64,000 bases of DNA from Desulfosudis oleivorans (GTDB taxonomy: Bacteria; Desulfobacterota; Desulfobacteria; Desulfobacterales; SURF-7): assembly GCA_020723325.1 (NCBI GenBank), contig DYJD01000032.1, forward strand, positions 18,068 to 82,067. Direction: 5' to 3'. How positions within the stretch are numbered: position 1 is the first letter of the stretch; every line of letters starts with the position of its first letter. Position numbers and translations under genes: made by a program. This document shows, in pieces, positions 42,439-50,572 of this stretch. The notes below the pieces were generated by a model. The model ran no database searches. It was given only the letters and a program-made list of their open reading frames with translations, and had not been told where the DNA came from.

Positions 42439-44051
42439 CTTCCCTCTCCCTTTGTCATTCTTTGGATTTCTTCTGTAAACTCACCGGCGGCCTTGGCAAA
42501 CAATTCGCCCTCGTGGGGAGAAATGTCCAGAATACGCAGCCGCTCGGGATTGATTCCCCTGGATTCCAATATATTCCGGATCAGCACCACCCGTCGATCC
42601 AAATACAGATGGCCCACCAGGTTATGGCAATGGCCTTCGCGGCAACAGCCGAGCAAAACGCCGTCAAAACCGGTTTCAAAGGCTTGCAGGATATGCTGCA
42701 TATCCACCCGGCCGCCGCAGACGACCTTGAGCGGATAGAGGCCGGCAGGGTAGGGATGCCCATCCATTCCGGCGGCATCGGCTGCCCGGTAAGCGCATCC
42801 GGCGCATAGAAAGGCCATGATGTTGGTTTCTTCCGGCTTGCGGGCGCGTTGAAAAATCTCAATGGCTTTTGAAATATGGCCCGTGGGGTTGGTAATGAGG
42901 TCGCGGGCGCCCGCTGGACAGGCCACCACACAATTGCCGCAGCTTTTGCAGCGCCGAATATCCACAATCGAAGTCTTCAGCCTCTCATCGATGCTGCAGG
43001 CATTGAAGGCACATACTTTTGTGCAGGTGCGGCACAAACCGCATTCATTGGAAGCCACCCGGGAGACGGCGACGTTATGGCGCATCCAGGGAGCATATAA
43101 GAGGGTCATGATGTCCATTGCGGCGCTGCCGGCTTGGAGGCTTTGATCCCGGAACTGGTCGTCCGTGCTGAGCGCTGCATTTGACGGCAGCACGATGGAG
43201 ATGCCATTGACGGCGGATCGGGTTGCCAGGGTATGCTGGTTGCGGGCCTGGGGGGCGCCGTCTGCATTGAAATCAATCTGTAAAAGCGACCAAAGATGTT
43301 GAAAGACCGGGTAGTCTTTGCCCACTGCGGCGATGATGGCGCCGTACCTTTCCTTTGCGCTTTCACCTTCCCGGGTTAAGGTGACCTCGTAATCACCGGC
43401 CCAACCAGCCACATCGATCACCTCGGTGGCTGTCCGGAAGTTGAAAAGGTGGGAACCTTCAAGCTTGGTGCGCGACAGGTTCATATCCGATCTGTATTCG
43501 CTTGCATAACGCCAGTCATCGAAGGGATGAACGATATTCACCCTGAGATTGTTGCGCACCAGGTGATAAGCAGCCAACAACGCCGCTTCGCCGGCGCCCA
43601 CAACGAGCACCTTCCTGTGCGGGGGTTCATCGATCACTTCGCAGGGTTTATAGATCGATGCGCTTGCCAAGGCCACATCGGTGAGGGCGCGCGCTTTCCG
43701 GAACAGTACCTCTTCGGTTGCTTTTGGATGCGCGAGCAGGCATTGTTCCCTCAGATTCGCATGGAAAATCATATTGGGATTGACGCCGCTTGACATGAGT
43801 TCTTCCAGCAGCGCTTCTCCGCCGATGGTGGATTTGATGAACTCCGGGGAACAGCCAGCGAGAACGACGGCATCGAGTTTATGCGTCGAAATGAGCCGGA
43901 CCATGGTGTCGATGGAACTGCGCGACAACATTTCATGAAATACATGGACGGTTGCCGCCGAATCTTGGTAAGAGTCGGCCAGGTATTGCAGATCGAATTT
44001 AGGGCCTTCAATGCACGGCGCTTGACAGAAGAACAGTCCTACTTTTTTCAT
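42435..44051 (-). CDS. HdrA-like/MvhD fusion electron-transfer protein
   Basis: A 538-residue protein. The first 140 residues resemble the N-terminal part of HdrA (VVLAGCSPEF, NLREQCLLAH). Then comes an FAD-type Rossmann motif, VLVVGAGEAALLAAYHL. Two ferredoxin 4Fe-4S motifs follow (CGLCRTCTKVC and CKSCGNCVVACP), and the C-terminal 140 residues are MvhD/FrhD-like with conserved Cys (FLCAGCAYRA, KVVCGGRVDM, GCCREGHCHN). It should pass electrons between the hydrogenase and a ferredoxin or disulfide/NAD-linked partner, as in methanogen Mvh-Hdr complexes, but no HdrBC genes are nearby. It is the first gene of the operon. The FAD domain is shorter than in full HdrA. Confidence 0.85.
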   Translation of the reverse strand: MKKVGLFFCQAPCIEGPKFDLQYLADSYQDSAATVHVFHEMLSRSSIDTMVRLISTHKLDAVVLAGCSPEFIKSTIGGEALLEELMSSGVNPNMIFHANLREQCLLAHPKATEEVLFRKARALTDVALASASIYKPCEVIDEPPHRKVLVVGAGEAALLAAYHLVRNNLRVNIVHPFDDWRYASEYRSDMNLSRTKLEGSHLFNFRTATEVIDVAGWAGDYEVTLTREGESAKERYGAIIAAVGKDYPVFQHLWSLLQIDFNADGAPQARNQHTLATRSAVNGISIVLPSNAALSTDDQFRDQSLQAGSAAMDIMTLLYAPWMRHNVAVSRVASNECGLCRTCTKVCAFNACSIDERLKTSIVDIRRCKSCGNCVVACPAGARDLITNPTGHISKAIEIFQRARKPEETNIMAFLCAGCAYRAADAAGMDGHPYPAGLYPLKVVCGGRVDMQHILQAFETGFDGVLLGCCREGHCHNLVGHLYLDRRVVLIRNILESRGINPERLRILDISPHEGELFAKAAGEFTEEIQRMTKGEGR

Positions 44052-44179
44052 AGCGCTTTTCTCCGTTTGAGTGCTTCAGTTCTGCCGGCAAATCGCGGAT
44101 ACATCCCATTAAAAAATTTGATCCGATAAATGTCAAGCTGATATTCCCGGACTTCACCCCGGCGATTCAGAAAGCCGAC

Positions 44180-44689
44180 TTACAAGATGGTCCGGTAGGC
44201 TTCGGCCAATTTCAAATAATTGCGCACCGGGTTCTGATAGGGCTGATTGGAATCTCGGGGTAGTTCTTTCTTCACCGCAGCCGGCGCGCCGGCCACCAAC
44301 TGAAACGGCCCGACCTGCTGGCCTTCCTTGACCACGGATGCGGCGGCGACAACGGTTCCTTGCTTGACATGGGCCTGGTTCAGGATCACGGCATTGATGC
44401 CGATCAGGCAGTCGTCCTCCACCAGGCAGCCATGGACAACGGCGTTGTGACCCACGGTGACGTTGTCGCCGATGAGGGCCGGGCAGTCAAAATCGGTGTG
44501 CACCGTGCAGTTGTCCTGGATATTGGTGTTCTCACCGATGACGATGCCGGCCATGTCGCCCCGGAGCACGGTATTGAACCAGATGCTGGCATTGTCTTTG
44601 ATGACCACATCGCCGATGACTACGGCAGTGGGGGCGATGAATACGTTGTTTCCGATCTGCGGTTTTTTGCCGCCATAGGCAATGATCAT
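44180..44689 (-). CDS. Gamma-class carbonic anhydrase-like protein
   Basis: A 169-residue left-handed beta-helix protein (YrdA/PaaY/Cam type). Hexapeptide repeats run through it (IGNNVFIAPTAVVIGDVVIK, then NTNIQDNCTVHTD, VTVGHNAVVHGC). The zinc histidines are in DNCTVHTD and GHNAVVHG, as in gamma carbonic anhydrases. The C-terminal helix is present. Its start overlaps the end of the LOG-family gene by 4 bases. Activity in such proteins often needs redox activation, so carbonic anhydrase function is likely but not certain. Confidence 0.85.
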   Translation of the reverse strand: MIIAYGGKKPQIGNNVFIAPTAVVIGDVVIKDNASIWFNTVLRGDMAGIVIGENTNIQDNCTVHTDFDCPALIGDNVTVGHNAVVHGCLVEDDCLIGINAVILNQAHVKQGTVVAAASVVKEGQQVGPFQLVAGAPAAVKKELPRDSNQPYQNPVRNYLKLAEAYRTIL

Positions 44690-45288
44690 GTCATCCTCAT
44701 GCGGCTGTTCAATTGCAACGCCCAGACAGCCTTGTCAAATTCCGGCGGCTGAAAGTTTTCCAAACGTTCAAGCAAAGATTGGGGCCGGCTGTCCACCAGG
44801 ATCATGTCCTGGTGGGCCTTTACCAGGAAGTGTTCGGCGGTCATATGGTCCAGGAACTGGATCAGTTTTTCAAAATAGCCGCAGATGTTTAAAAGGCCGC
44901 AGGGCTTGTGGTGGATGCCGAGCTGGGTCCAGGTGAGCACCTCGATGAATTCCTCCAGGGTGCCGAGCCCGCCGGGCAGGGCGATGAAGCCGTCGGAGAG
45001 TTCGGCCATGAGGGCTTTGCGTTCGTGCATGGAATCGACCACGCGCAGATCCTTAAGTTCCGTGAAGGCCACTTCCCGTTCCGCCAGGGCCTTGGGAATC
45101 ACGCCGATGATCTCGCCGCCTTTTTCCAGCACGGCGTGGGCCAGGGCCCCCATGGTGCCCACATTGGCCCCGCCGTAAACCAGGCCGAGGCCTTTGGCAG
45201 CCAAGGCCTGTCCCAGCTCAACGGCCGCCCGGACGTATTCCGGCCGGGCGCCGGGGCTGGAGCCGCAAAACACACAGATCCGCCGCAT
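44686..45288 (-). CDS. LOG-family phosphoribohydrolase (TIGR00730)
   Basis: A 200-residue Rossmann-fold protein. It has the start IRRICVFCGSSPG-like ICVFCGSSPGARPEY, then GLVYGGANVGTMGALAHAVL, and the catalytic signature PGGLGTLEEFIEVLTW. LOG proteins release a free base from cytokinin-type nucleotide monophosphates or act on AMP-like nucleotides. It begins one base after the epimerase gene and overlaps the carbonic anhydrase gene by 4 bases, so it is part of a four-gene operon. The physiological substrate in bacteria is often unknown. Confidence 0.9.
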   Translation of the reverse strand: MRRICVFCGSSPGARPEYVRAAVELGQALAAKGLGLVYGGANVGTMGALAHAVLEKGGEIIGVIPKALAEREVAFTELKDLRVVDSMHERKALMAELSDGFIALPGGLGTLEEFIEVLTWTQLGIHHKPCGLLNICGYFEKLIQFLDHMTAEHFLVKAHQDMILVDSRPQSLLERLENFQPPEFDKAVWALQLNSRMRMT

Positions 45289-45693
45289 TTATTTCCGTTC
45301 GCAAAGCTCCACCAGCACGCCGCTGGTGGATTTGGGGTGAAGGAAAGCGATTCTGGCACCGCCGGCGCCTTTGCGGGGGGTTTCGTCGATGAGACGGATG
45401 CCTTTGGCCTTGAGTTCCGCCAGGGCGGCTTCGATGTCATCCACCCGGAAGGCAATATGCTGGATGCCTTCGCCCTTTTTCTCCAGGTATTTGGCAATGG
45501 GGCCGTCCGGTGCAGTGGATTCCAGAAGTTCCACCTCGCTTTCACCCACAGGGAAAAAGGCGGTGGTCACTTTTTGCTCGGCCACGGTCTCCTTGCCTTC
45601 AAAATGGAGGCCCAGCACATCGGTCCAGAATTTCTTGCCTTCGTCAATGCTGTTGACGGCGATTCCCAGATGGTCGATTTTCAGTATGTTCAT
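45289..45693 (-). CDS. mce: Methylmalonyl-CoA epimerase
   Basis: A 134-residue vicinal-oxygen-chelate protein with the mce hallmark: ILKIDHLGIAVNSIDEGKKF at the start (metal His), EVELLESTAPDGPIAKYLEK in the middle, GEGIQHIAFRVDDIEAALAE (second His) and GVLVELCER at the end (metal Glu). It interconverts the (R) and (S) forms of methylmalonyl-CoA in propionate metabolism, a common pathway in Desulfobacterota. It overlaps the aminotransferase gene upstream by 4 bases. No mutase gene is in the window. Confidence 0.9.
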   Translation of the reverse strand: MNILKIDHLGIAVNSIDEGKKFWTDVLGLHFEGKETVAEQKVTTAFFPVGESEVELLESTAPDGPIAKYLEKKGEGIQHIAFRVDDIEAALAELKAKGIRLIDETPRKGAGGARIAFLHPKSTSGVLVELCERK

Positions 45694-46886
45694 GTAAAAC
45701 TCCTTTCTTTGGCCTTCTCAAAAGCCCGGCGGAAACCCGGCATGGCATTTACAATGGTCTTTTCATCCACGCAATAGGCGATCCGGAAATGGCCCGGGCC
45801 GCCGAAACCGCTGCCGGGCACGGTAAGAACCAATTCCTCCTGGAGCAGGCGGACGAACTGCACGTCGTCGGCCAAGGGGGATTTGGGGAACAAGTAAAAA
45901 GCGCCGGCCGGTTTGGTGAACTCATAACCGATATCCGCAAGGCCGTTGCAGAGCAAATCCCGTTTGCGGGCATATTCGGAAATATCCACACTCATACCTT
46001 GCAGGGCGGAAACCACCCGTTGCATAAGGGCCGGGGCATTGACAAAACCCAGAATGCGGTTGGCCAGGGCCAGGCCGGCCAGCAGGTTTTTCTTATGTAC
46101 GGCATTGGGATGCACCGCCACATAACCCAGGCGTTCACCAGGGATGGAGATGTCCTTGGAATAGGAGGTCACGATGATGCTGTCCGAATATTCGCGGAAA
46201 ACACTAGGTACTTGAATGCCGTCATAGATTATTTTGCGATAGGGTTCATCGGCGATCAGGTAGATGGTGCGGCCCAGGGCCCGGCTCTTTTCCGTGAGCA
46301 TCCGGCTTAGTTCCGCAAGGCTGTCGGCACTGTAAACCTGGCCGGTGGGGTTGTTGGGCGAATTGATCAACACAGCCTTGGTTTTGGGAGTAATTGCCGC
46401 GGCCATGGCCGGAATATCCAATTGAAAATCCGGGCGGGTGGGCACGGTGATCAGGGTGCCGCCGTGGTTGTCCACATAAAAGCGGTATTCTACAAAAAAC
46501 GGGGCCGGGGTAATGACCTCGTCCGCCGGGTCCAGGATGGTCTTCAAGATGACATTCAAGCCGCCGGCAGCGCCGCAGGTCATGAGCACGTCAGCGGCGG
46601 TGAGGGGCACATGCTGCTCTTTGGCGATGTAATCGGCCACGGCTTGGCACACCAGCGGGTAGCCGGTGTTGGGCATGTAACAATGATCCCCCAGACCGCA
46701 GGAATCCACCGTATCCCGTAGGACCTCCCGGAATTTGTCCGGCGGGGGCAGATTGGGATTGCCCAGGCTGAAATCAAAAACCTTTTCCGGCCCGTGCTGG
46801 GCCTTGAGCCGGGCGCCTTCTTCAAACATCTTGCGGATCCAGGAAGCCCTGGTCAGAAATGATTCCATCTTGGCGGCGATGGTCAT
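45690..46886 (-). CDS. Class I pyridoxal-phosphate aminotransferase
   Basis: A 398-residue fold-type I aminotransferase. Motifs in order: FDFSLGNPNLPPP, MTCGAAGGLNVILKTIL, LINSPNNPTGQVY, LIADEPYRKIIYDG (Asp to the pyridine nitrogen) and SYSKDISIPGERLGY with the Schiff-base lysine. The C-terminal arginine region FRIAYCVDE is present. It resembles aspartate/aromatic aminotransferases; the amino-acid preference cannot be read from sequence. It is the first gene of the operon with mce, LOG and carbonic anhydrase genes. Confidence 0.88.
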   Translation of the reverse strand: MTIAAKMESFLTRASWIRKMFEEGARLKAQHGPEKVFDFSLGNPNLPPPDKFREVLRDTVDSCGLGDHCYMPNTGYPLVCQAVADYIAKEQHVPLTAADVLMTCGAAGGLNVILKTILDPADEVITPAPFFVEYRFYVDNHGGTLITVPTRPDFQLDIPAMAAAITPKTKAVLINSPNNPTGQVYSADSLAELSRMLTEKSRALGRTIYLIADEPYRKIIYDGIQVPSVFREYSDSIIVTSYSKDISIPGERLGYVAVHPNAVHKKNLLAGLALANRILGFVNAPALMQRVVSALQGMSVDISEYARKRDLLCNGLADIGYEFTKPAGAFYLFPKSPLADDVQFVRLLQEELVLTVPGSGFGGPGHFRIAYCVDEKTIVNAMPGFRRAFEKAKERSFT

Positions 46887-46922
46887 GGTGGTCCTCTCAT
46901 GGGAATTGGATAACTACATAGT

Positions 46923-46980
46923 AGTCAGGAGTCAGAATTCAGAAGAATTCCGTATTGATTCCATATTCTGACTCCTGACT
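46923..46980. repeat. Perfect 16-base inverted repeat
   Basis: AGTCAGGAGTCAGAAT (46923-46938) pairs exactly with ATTCTGACTCCTGACT (46965-46980); a further copy of ATTCTGACTCCT follows at about 46986-46997. It sits between the NifU-like gene and the aminotransferase gene. There is no T-run, so it is a repeat/hairpin and not a clear terminator. Confidence 0.7.
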
Positions 46981-47006
46981 CCTGTATTCTGACTCCTAAG
47001 TTATTT

Positions 47007-47228
47007 TTATGCTACATTTTCAACACTTTTAACCTGGGGCACGGCCTGCTTCAAGATACGTTCAACCCCGTTTTTCAGGGTCATCTGGGACATGGGACAG
47101 CCGGCGCAGGCGCCCTTCAGTTTTACGGACACGACACCGTCTTTGATGTCCACGAGTTCCACGTCGCCGCCGTCGGCTTGCAGCATGGGACGGATTTTTT
47201 CAAGGGCTGCCTGGACTTGTTCTTTCAT
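47007..47228 (-). CDS. NifU C-terminal-domain iron-sulfur scaffold protein
   Basis: A 73-residue protein; the ATG at 47228 has AAGGAGA upstream. It is a single Nfu domain: IRPMLQADGGDVELVDI, then KLKGACAGCPMSQMTLKNGV with the CxxC that holds a 4Fe-4S cluster. Small Nfu proteins pass clusters to target enzymes, of which the window has many. It stands alone, 120 bases before the aminotransferase gene's start in the same direction. Confidence 0.9.
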   Translation of the reverse strand: MKEQVQAALEKIRPMLQADGGDVELVDIKDGVVSVKLKGACAGCPMSQMTLKNGVERILKQAVPQVKSVENVA

Positions 47229-47496
47229 GGTGGTCTTCTCCTTATAAAAAAGCAAAATATTGACAAGCAAACTTTTCAACCGGCTTTACCATATTTTCCC
47301 GGTTTAGGACATAAAAAAGCGTCCATTCAGGAATCATCCGCGCTATTCCGCCACGGCCTTCAGCAGGGCCTCTTTATTCATCCGGTTTTCGGTTGTACAA
47401 ATCCGGTCCGGATTTATAATCTGCCGAGTGGCTGTTGAATAAATGTGCGGTAGGGGAAATTGATATTGATATCCTGTAAGATCATTTGCAATCAAA

Positions 47497-47659
47497 AGGA
47501 AAGAAAAAAACTTGTAGAGGCAAAATATATTGTGTTAATAGATAGGTATAAATAATAGAATTGTTTCACAAATTGAAAGATTGAATGCAACAGGCTTTTT
47601 TTTCGGCCAAGCGTTTTCTGGATATTGGCAATATACAGAAAACCATAGAATGACTTGTT
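47497..47659. repeat. Dispersed repeat B, copy 1
   Basis: A 163-base unit beginning AGGAAAGAAAAAAACTTGTA, passing through ATTGTTTCACAAATTGAAAG and TTTTCTGGATATTGGCAATA, and ending near CATAGAATGACTTGTT. The second copy is at 62268-62431 with roughly 80% identity by eye. Each lies just upstream of a small accessory gene. The rest of the gap 47229-47693 shows nothing else clear. Confidence 0.7.
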
Positions 47660-47693
47660 AACCCAAATAATTAAAAACAGAGAAGTCGTTATC

Positions 47694-48235
47694 ATGACAA
47701 ATTATCAATTGAAGATGCAAGCAGATCAGTTAATTGAAGCTTATTCGTTAAAAAATGGAAGGTGATACCGATAGGAAGTTATTGTCTTGATTTGATGGTG
47801 TGCCCAGACTTAGATGTTGTTTTCGAAGAGGTAAATAGCAATTGTATGTTTGCGATGGTCGAAGAGTTTTACTGTAATGATCTAACCAATGAAGTGTACG
47901 TAATGAAAGGAAAAATTATTGATATTCCGGAGGGTGATCATATTCAGATACGTACTAATTTAATGAGTGATTCTATAGCATGGAAAATTGATATTTGGTT
48001 TTTTCCATCAAGATTCATTGCAAACCAACAAGATGAGATAAAAAAAATTTTAAAAAAACTAACCCCAGAGAACAGGGAAGAAATAATAAAAATCAAAACT
48101 TCATTGATTGGAAAAACAGGCTTTTCACATAGAATGTCAAGTTATCATGTTTATGAGGCTTTTCTTAATCACGATTTAGTAGACATTTCTCAAATAAAAG
48201 AATATTTAATTTCAAAAAACGTAGTTATTGGTTAA
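47694..48235 (+). pseudogene. Nucleotidyltransferase-like gene broken by a one-base frameshift
   Basis: Two frames together encode a protein of about 180 residues. The first (ATG at 47694) reads MTNYQLKMQADQLIEAYSLK and stops at 47763. The second opens at 47762 with VIPIGSYCLDLMVCPDLDVV, which resembles the GS(x)xxxLM..xDxD motif of minimal nucleotidyltransferases. Adding one base at the junction would join them as NGKVIPIGSY. The gene is therefore frameshifted by one base, unless the sequence has an error or programmed slippage occurs. The second frame alone is 157 codons. Very AT-rich; it follows repeat B copy 1. Function unknown. Confidence 0.6.
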
Positions 48236-48315
48236 CGAGTTAATACACTGGAATACCTTGCTACTCGTTGAGCATCCGGTATGCATATAATTGACCGCTC
48301 AAGTTTGAAGAGTTT

Positions 48316-48687
48316 ATGAAAGAATCTACGATTATAAAAATCGATATCAAAGGATTCAATAAGTTTGTTCAAGCAGAGACACCTGAAGATTCTGGAAAAT
48401 ACATTTTAAAATATTACCAGACTATTCAGTCCATCATTTCCGCGTTTGGATGGCGCTTTATAAAAGGCATCGGTGACTGCGTTTTAATATCTGCGGATTC
48501 GAACACTGACAAGATAACTGAATTATATGATGGGCTTTCCAGGGATTATAAGGTCAGATTACATTATCGGCCATGCAGCTATTCTGAAAAACAAATATCG
48601 ATTGGTCAATATTCATGTTTGGATATTTTCGGAAAAGACATCAACAACCTATTCTTGGGCGATTCATTAACAACAAAAATGGACTAA
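48316..48687 (+). CDS. Minimal class III nucleotide-cyclase-like protein
   Basis: A 123-residue single-domain protein. The N-terminus IIKIDIKGFNKFVQAETPED has the metal-binding Asp and the D-x-x-G-F pattern of class III cyclases; then FGWRFIKGIGDCVLIS resembles K-x-I-G-D-x-x-L; and CLDIFGKDINNLFLGDSLTT resembles the V-x-Y-G-x-x-V-N-x-A segment. It is shorter than a normal cyclase domain (about 180 residues), so it may be degenerate. It has no sensor domain. It lies next to broken accessory genes in an AT-rich stretch. A role in phage defence (as PycC cyclases have) would need a linked effector, which I do not see. Confidence 0.5.
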   Translation: MKESTIIKIDIKGFNKFVQAETPEDSGKYILKYYQTIQSIISAFGWRFIKGIGDCVLISADSNTDKITELYDGLSRDYKVRLHYRPCSYSEKQISIGQYSCLDIFGKDINNLFLGDSLTTKMD

Positions 48688-48766
48688 TCGAGTGATGGCG
48701 GGTCTCTCGCCCGCCATCCAAACTGAAAAATAGTATTTTTAAGATTTAAAACCGGATGGGATTAAC

Positions 48767-48900
48767 AAATTGACAACGCAATCGTCAGACTGATAAAGTG
48801 CAGAATGTCTGGAACTATGTGCATCATTTTGAAGGGGTTGTGATGGGCCAGAACATGGCAAGTAGTCCTGCACTTTCGATGAGATTTTTTTCAGCCTTTC
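48767..48900. repeat. Dispersed intergenic repeat A, copy 2
   Basis: Starts AAATTGACAACGCAATCGTC, includes TGTGCATCATTTTGAAGGGG and GATGGGCCAGAACATGGCAA, and ends TTTTTTTCAGCCTTTC. It lies upstream of the methyltransferase gene; copy 3 lies downstream of it. Confidence 0.75.
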
Positions 48901-48962
48901 TATCTTCGCTAACTGCAAGATTTGTGAATTAGCCAAAAGACACACCGATTAGAGATTAAAAT

Positions 48963-49988
48963 ATGAAGTTAAGATACACAGTTTCATTACTCAGGATCAT
49001 GAAGATCCCAGGGTTATACCCAATCATGAAGGATTGGCAGGCATTCATCAGGATGCATTTCATTTATGCTGCTTATGAATCCGGATTATTGCAGGCATTA
49101 GATTCTCCACGCACAAGGGAGGAGTTGATCAAGGAACTGGATGTTAAACGCCAGGACCTTTTTGATGCCCTCTTAGATGTTGGCCTCGCTTCAAAAGAGT
49201 TGGCCCTAAATAATAATTTGTTTCACATCCGTGGAAAACGATCAAAGGCGATCGTGGGATCCAATGGAGACATTCTGGCGGCAATTATCCAGGCTAATGT
49301 CACTTACTACAGCGATGCTTATCGTAATGCGACTGATAGGATTCATGGCTGTGAACTCGGCGACGATTTGTTAAAGATCGGAGACTTGGTCGCTCGATTT
49401 TCAAGGATTTCGGAGCCGATCATTAAAGACTTTATTGCTGGAATCATCCGGGGCAAGAACACTCCACGGATATTGGACATCGGATGCGGATCAGGTGTGC
49501 TGCTGAAAAACGCCTTTGATATAAATCCCCTTGTATCCGGTGTCGGGTTGGACATTGATGAAGCTGTAGTCCAGCAGGCTCGGCAAAACATCTCGACCTG
49601 GGGGCTTTCCGATCGATTCAAAATTTTTTGCGGAGACGTCCGCATTGTTTCCAAAGAGACCACTGATTCCTTTGATATTATTGCGCTCTGCAACATCTTA
49701 TATTATTTCGAAAAAACCGAGCGACTTGGTCTGCTGCAAACACTTCGGAAAATGCTCTCCCCTCAAGGTGTAATAGCCGTGGCAATGGGTTTTCATAGCC
49801 GTGGGAAGGATATAGGAATGGCAAACCTTAATCTGGCCAACAGTTCCCTTAAAGGGGTCACGCCCCTTCCGCAACTACATGAGATGACATCGCTTTTAAA
49901 ACAATGCGGATTCAGTAATATTGAAATTCATCGATTTATGCCCGGGAGTACATTTTATGGGATAGTTGCACAGAATAGCGAAGTTTAA
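48963..49988 (+). CDS. SAM-dependent methyltransferase (class I, O-methyltransferase-like)
   Basis: A 341-residue methyltransferase. The first 100 residues are a helical dimerisation/winged-helix part (MHFIYAAYESGLLQALDSPR, then REELIKELDVKRQDLFDALL), typical of small-molecule O-methyltransferases. SAM motif I is RILDIGCGSGVLLKNAF near residue 170; the acidic residue after it is GLDIDEAVV, and post-motifs include IIALCNILYYFE. The ligand is unknown. It is flanked by repeat A copies and followed by an attC-like hairpin, which may mark it as a mobile cassette. The ribosome-binding site is weak. Confidence 0.82.
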   Translation: MKLRYTVSLLRIMKIPGLYPIMKDWQAFIRMHFIYAAYESGLLQALDSPRTREELIKELDVKRQDLFDALLDVGLASKELALNNNLFHIRGKRSKAIVGSNGDILAAIIQANVTYYSDAYRNATDRIHGCELGDDLLKIGDLVARFSRISEPIIKDFIAGIIRGKNTPRILDIGCGSGVLLKNAFDINPLVSGVGLDIDEAVVQQARQNISTWGLSDRFKIFCGDVRIVSKETTDSFDIIALCNILYYFEKTERLGLLQTLRKMLSPQGVIAVAMGFHSRGKDIGMANLNLANSSLKGVTPLPQLHEMTSLLKQCGFSNIEIHRFMPGSTFYGIVAQNSEV

Positions 49989-50012
49989 AATTTATTATTA
50001 CAACAATTTCTT

Positions 50013-50083
50013 AGCCAACAATCGCATCAACGAGAACTGGCAATTCCGCTACGCTCCCTTGCCAGTTGTTTATGCGGAGCGAT
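50013..50083 (+). other. attC-like hairpin after the methyltransferase gene
   Basis: The arms AACTGGCAA (50035-50043) and TTGCCAGTT (50059-50067) pair perfectly around TTCCGCTACGCTCCC. Outer arms CGCAT-AAC and GTT-ATGCG also pair, leaving unpaired bases (GAG) on one side only, as in integron attC sites. It lies 25 bases after the stop codon. The outer core sequences (RYYYAAC, GTTRRRY) are not intact, so it may be a decayed cassette site. No integrase gene is in the window. Confidence 0.4.
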
Positions 50084-50204
50084 ATTCCGGAATACCGGAA
50101 ATTCGTACCAATAGCCCACAACACAACGGTTATTAATCGCCTGATTATGAATTTTCAAGGAGTGAAGAGACCATTGATTTCAATGTTGAACCGGGCCAGG
50201 TCAA

Positions 50205-50345
50205 ACAAATTGACAACGGCGTTTCAGGACTGGTAAAAGTGCACAAGGGCAGGAGCAATGTGCATCATTTTGAAGGGGTTGCACTATGCCAGTTTCTGGC
50301 AAGAAGTGCTCCGCTTCCGATGTGCTCGTTTTTCAGCCTTCCAAA
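50205..50345. repeat. Dispersed intergenic repeat A, copy 3
   Basis: Starts AAATTGACAACGGCGTTTCA, includes AGGAGCAATGTGCATCATTT and TGCCAGTTTCTGGCAAGAAG, and ends TTTTTCAGCCTTCC. With the attC-like hairpin it fills the gene-free stretch 49989-50413. Confidence 0.75.
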
Positions 50346-50413
50346 TAAATGATCCTCCTTGGGGTCATGGATACCAATTATAAATCAAATATAGATAATG
50401 TGCAGGTAAGGAG

Positions 50414-50572
50414 ATGGGGCATTTAACCGCTAAAAATTACAGATCAATTTACAAAAGAATGGATCAATTTGTTAATGGCGTTTTTGATTCTAAGGAGTTC
50501 TATGAGATACTGAAAATCCTTTTTACAGATGAATGGGAAACCGGATATTTTGGAATTGCATTTTCAAACTGA
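50414..50572 (+). pseudogene. N-terminal fragment of a 4Fe-4S ferredoxin-type protein
   Basis: The 52-codon frame reads MGHLTAKNYRSIYKRMDQF then FYEILKILFTDEW, the standard beginning of a family of larger ferredoxin-like proteins (MGHL..K..Y..L..R.D.....P....YEILK.LF). The cluster-binding part is missing and unrelated helicase sequence follows at once. It is a truncated fragment. Confidence 0.5.

Noticed and set aside
47340..47384. A 12-codon minus-strand stretch reading MNKEALLKAVAE before a stop, like the tail of a receiver domain (compare the gene at 51559)
   Set aside because: Probably a remnant of a response-regulator gene, but too short to list as a feature.
48225..48285. Inverted pair AACGAGT/ACTCGTT downstream of the broken nucleotidyltransferase-like gene
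   Set aside because: Only seven base pairs with a 22-base loop and no T-run; not convincing as terminator or recombination site.
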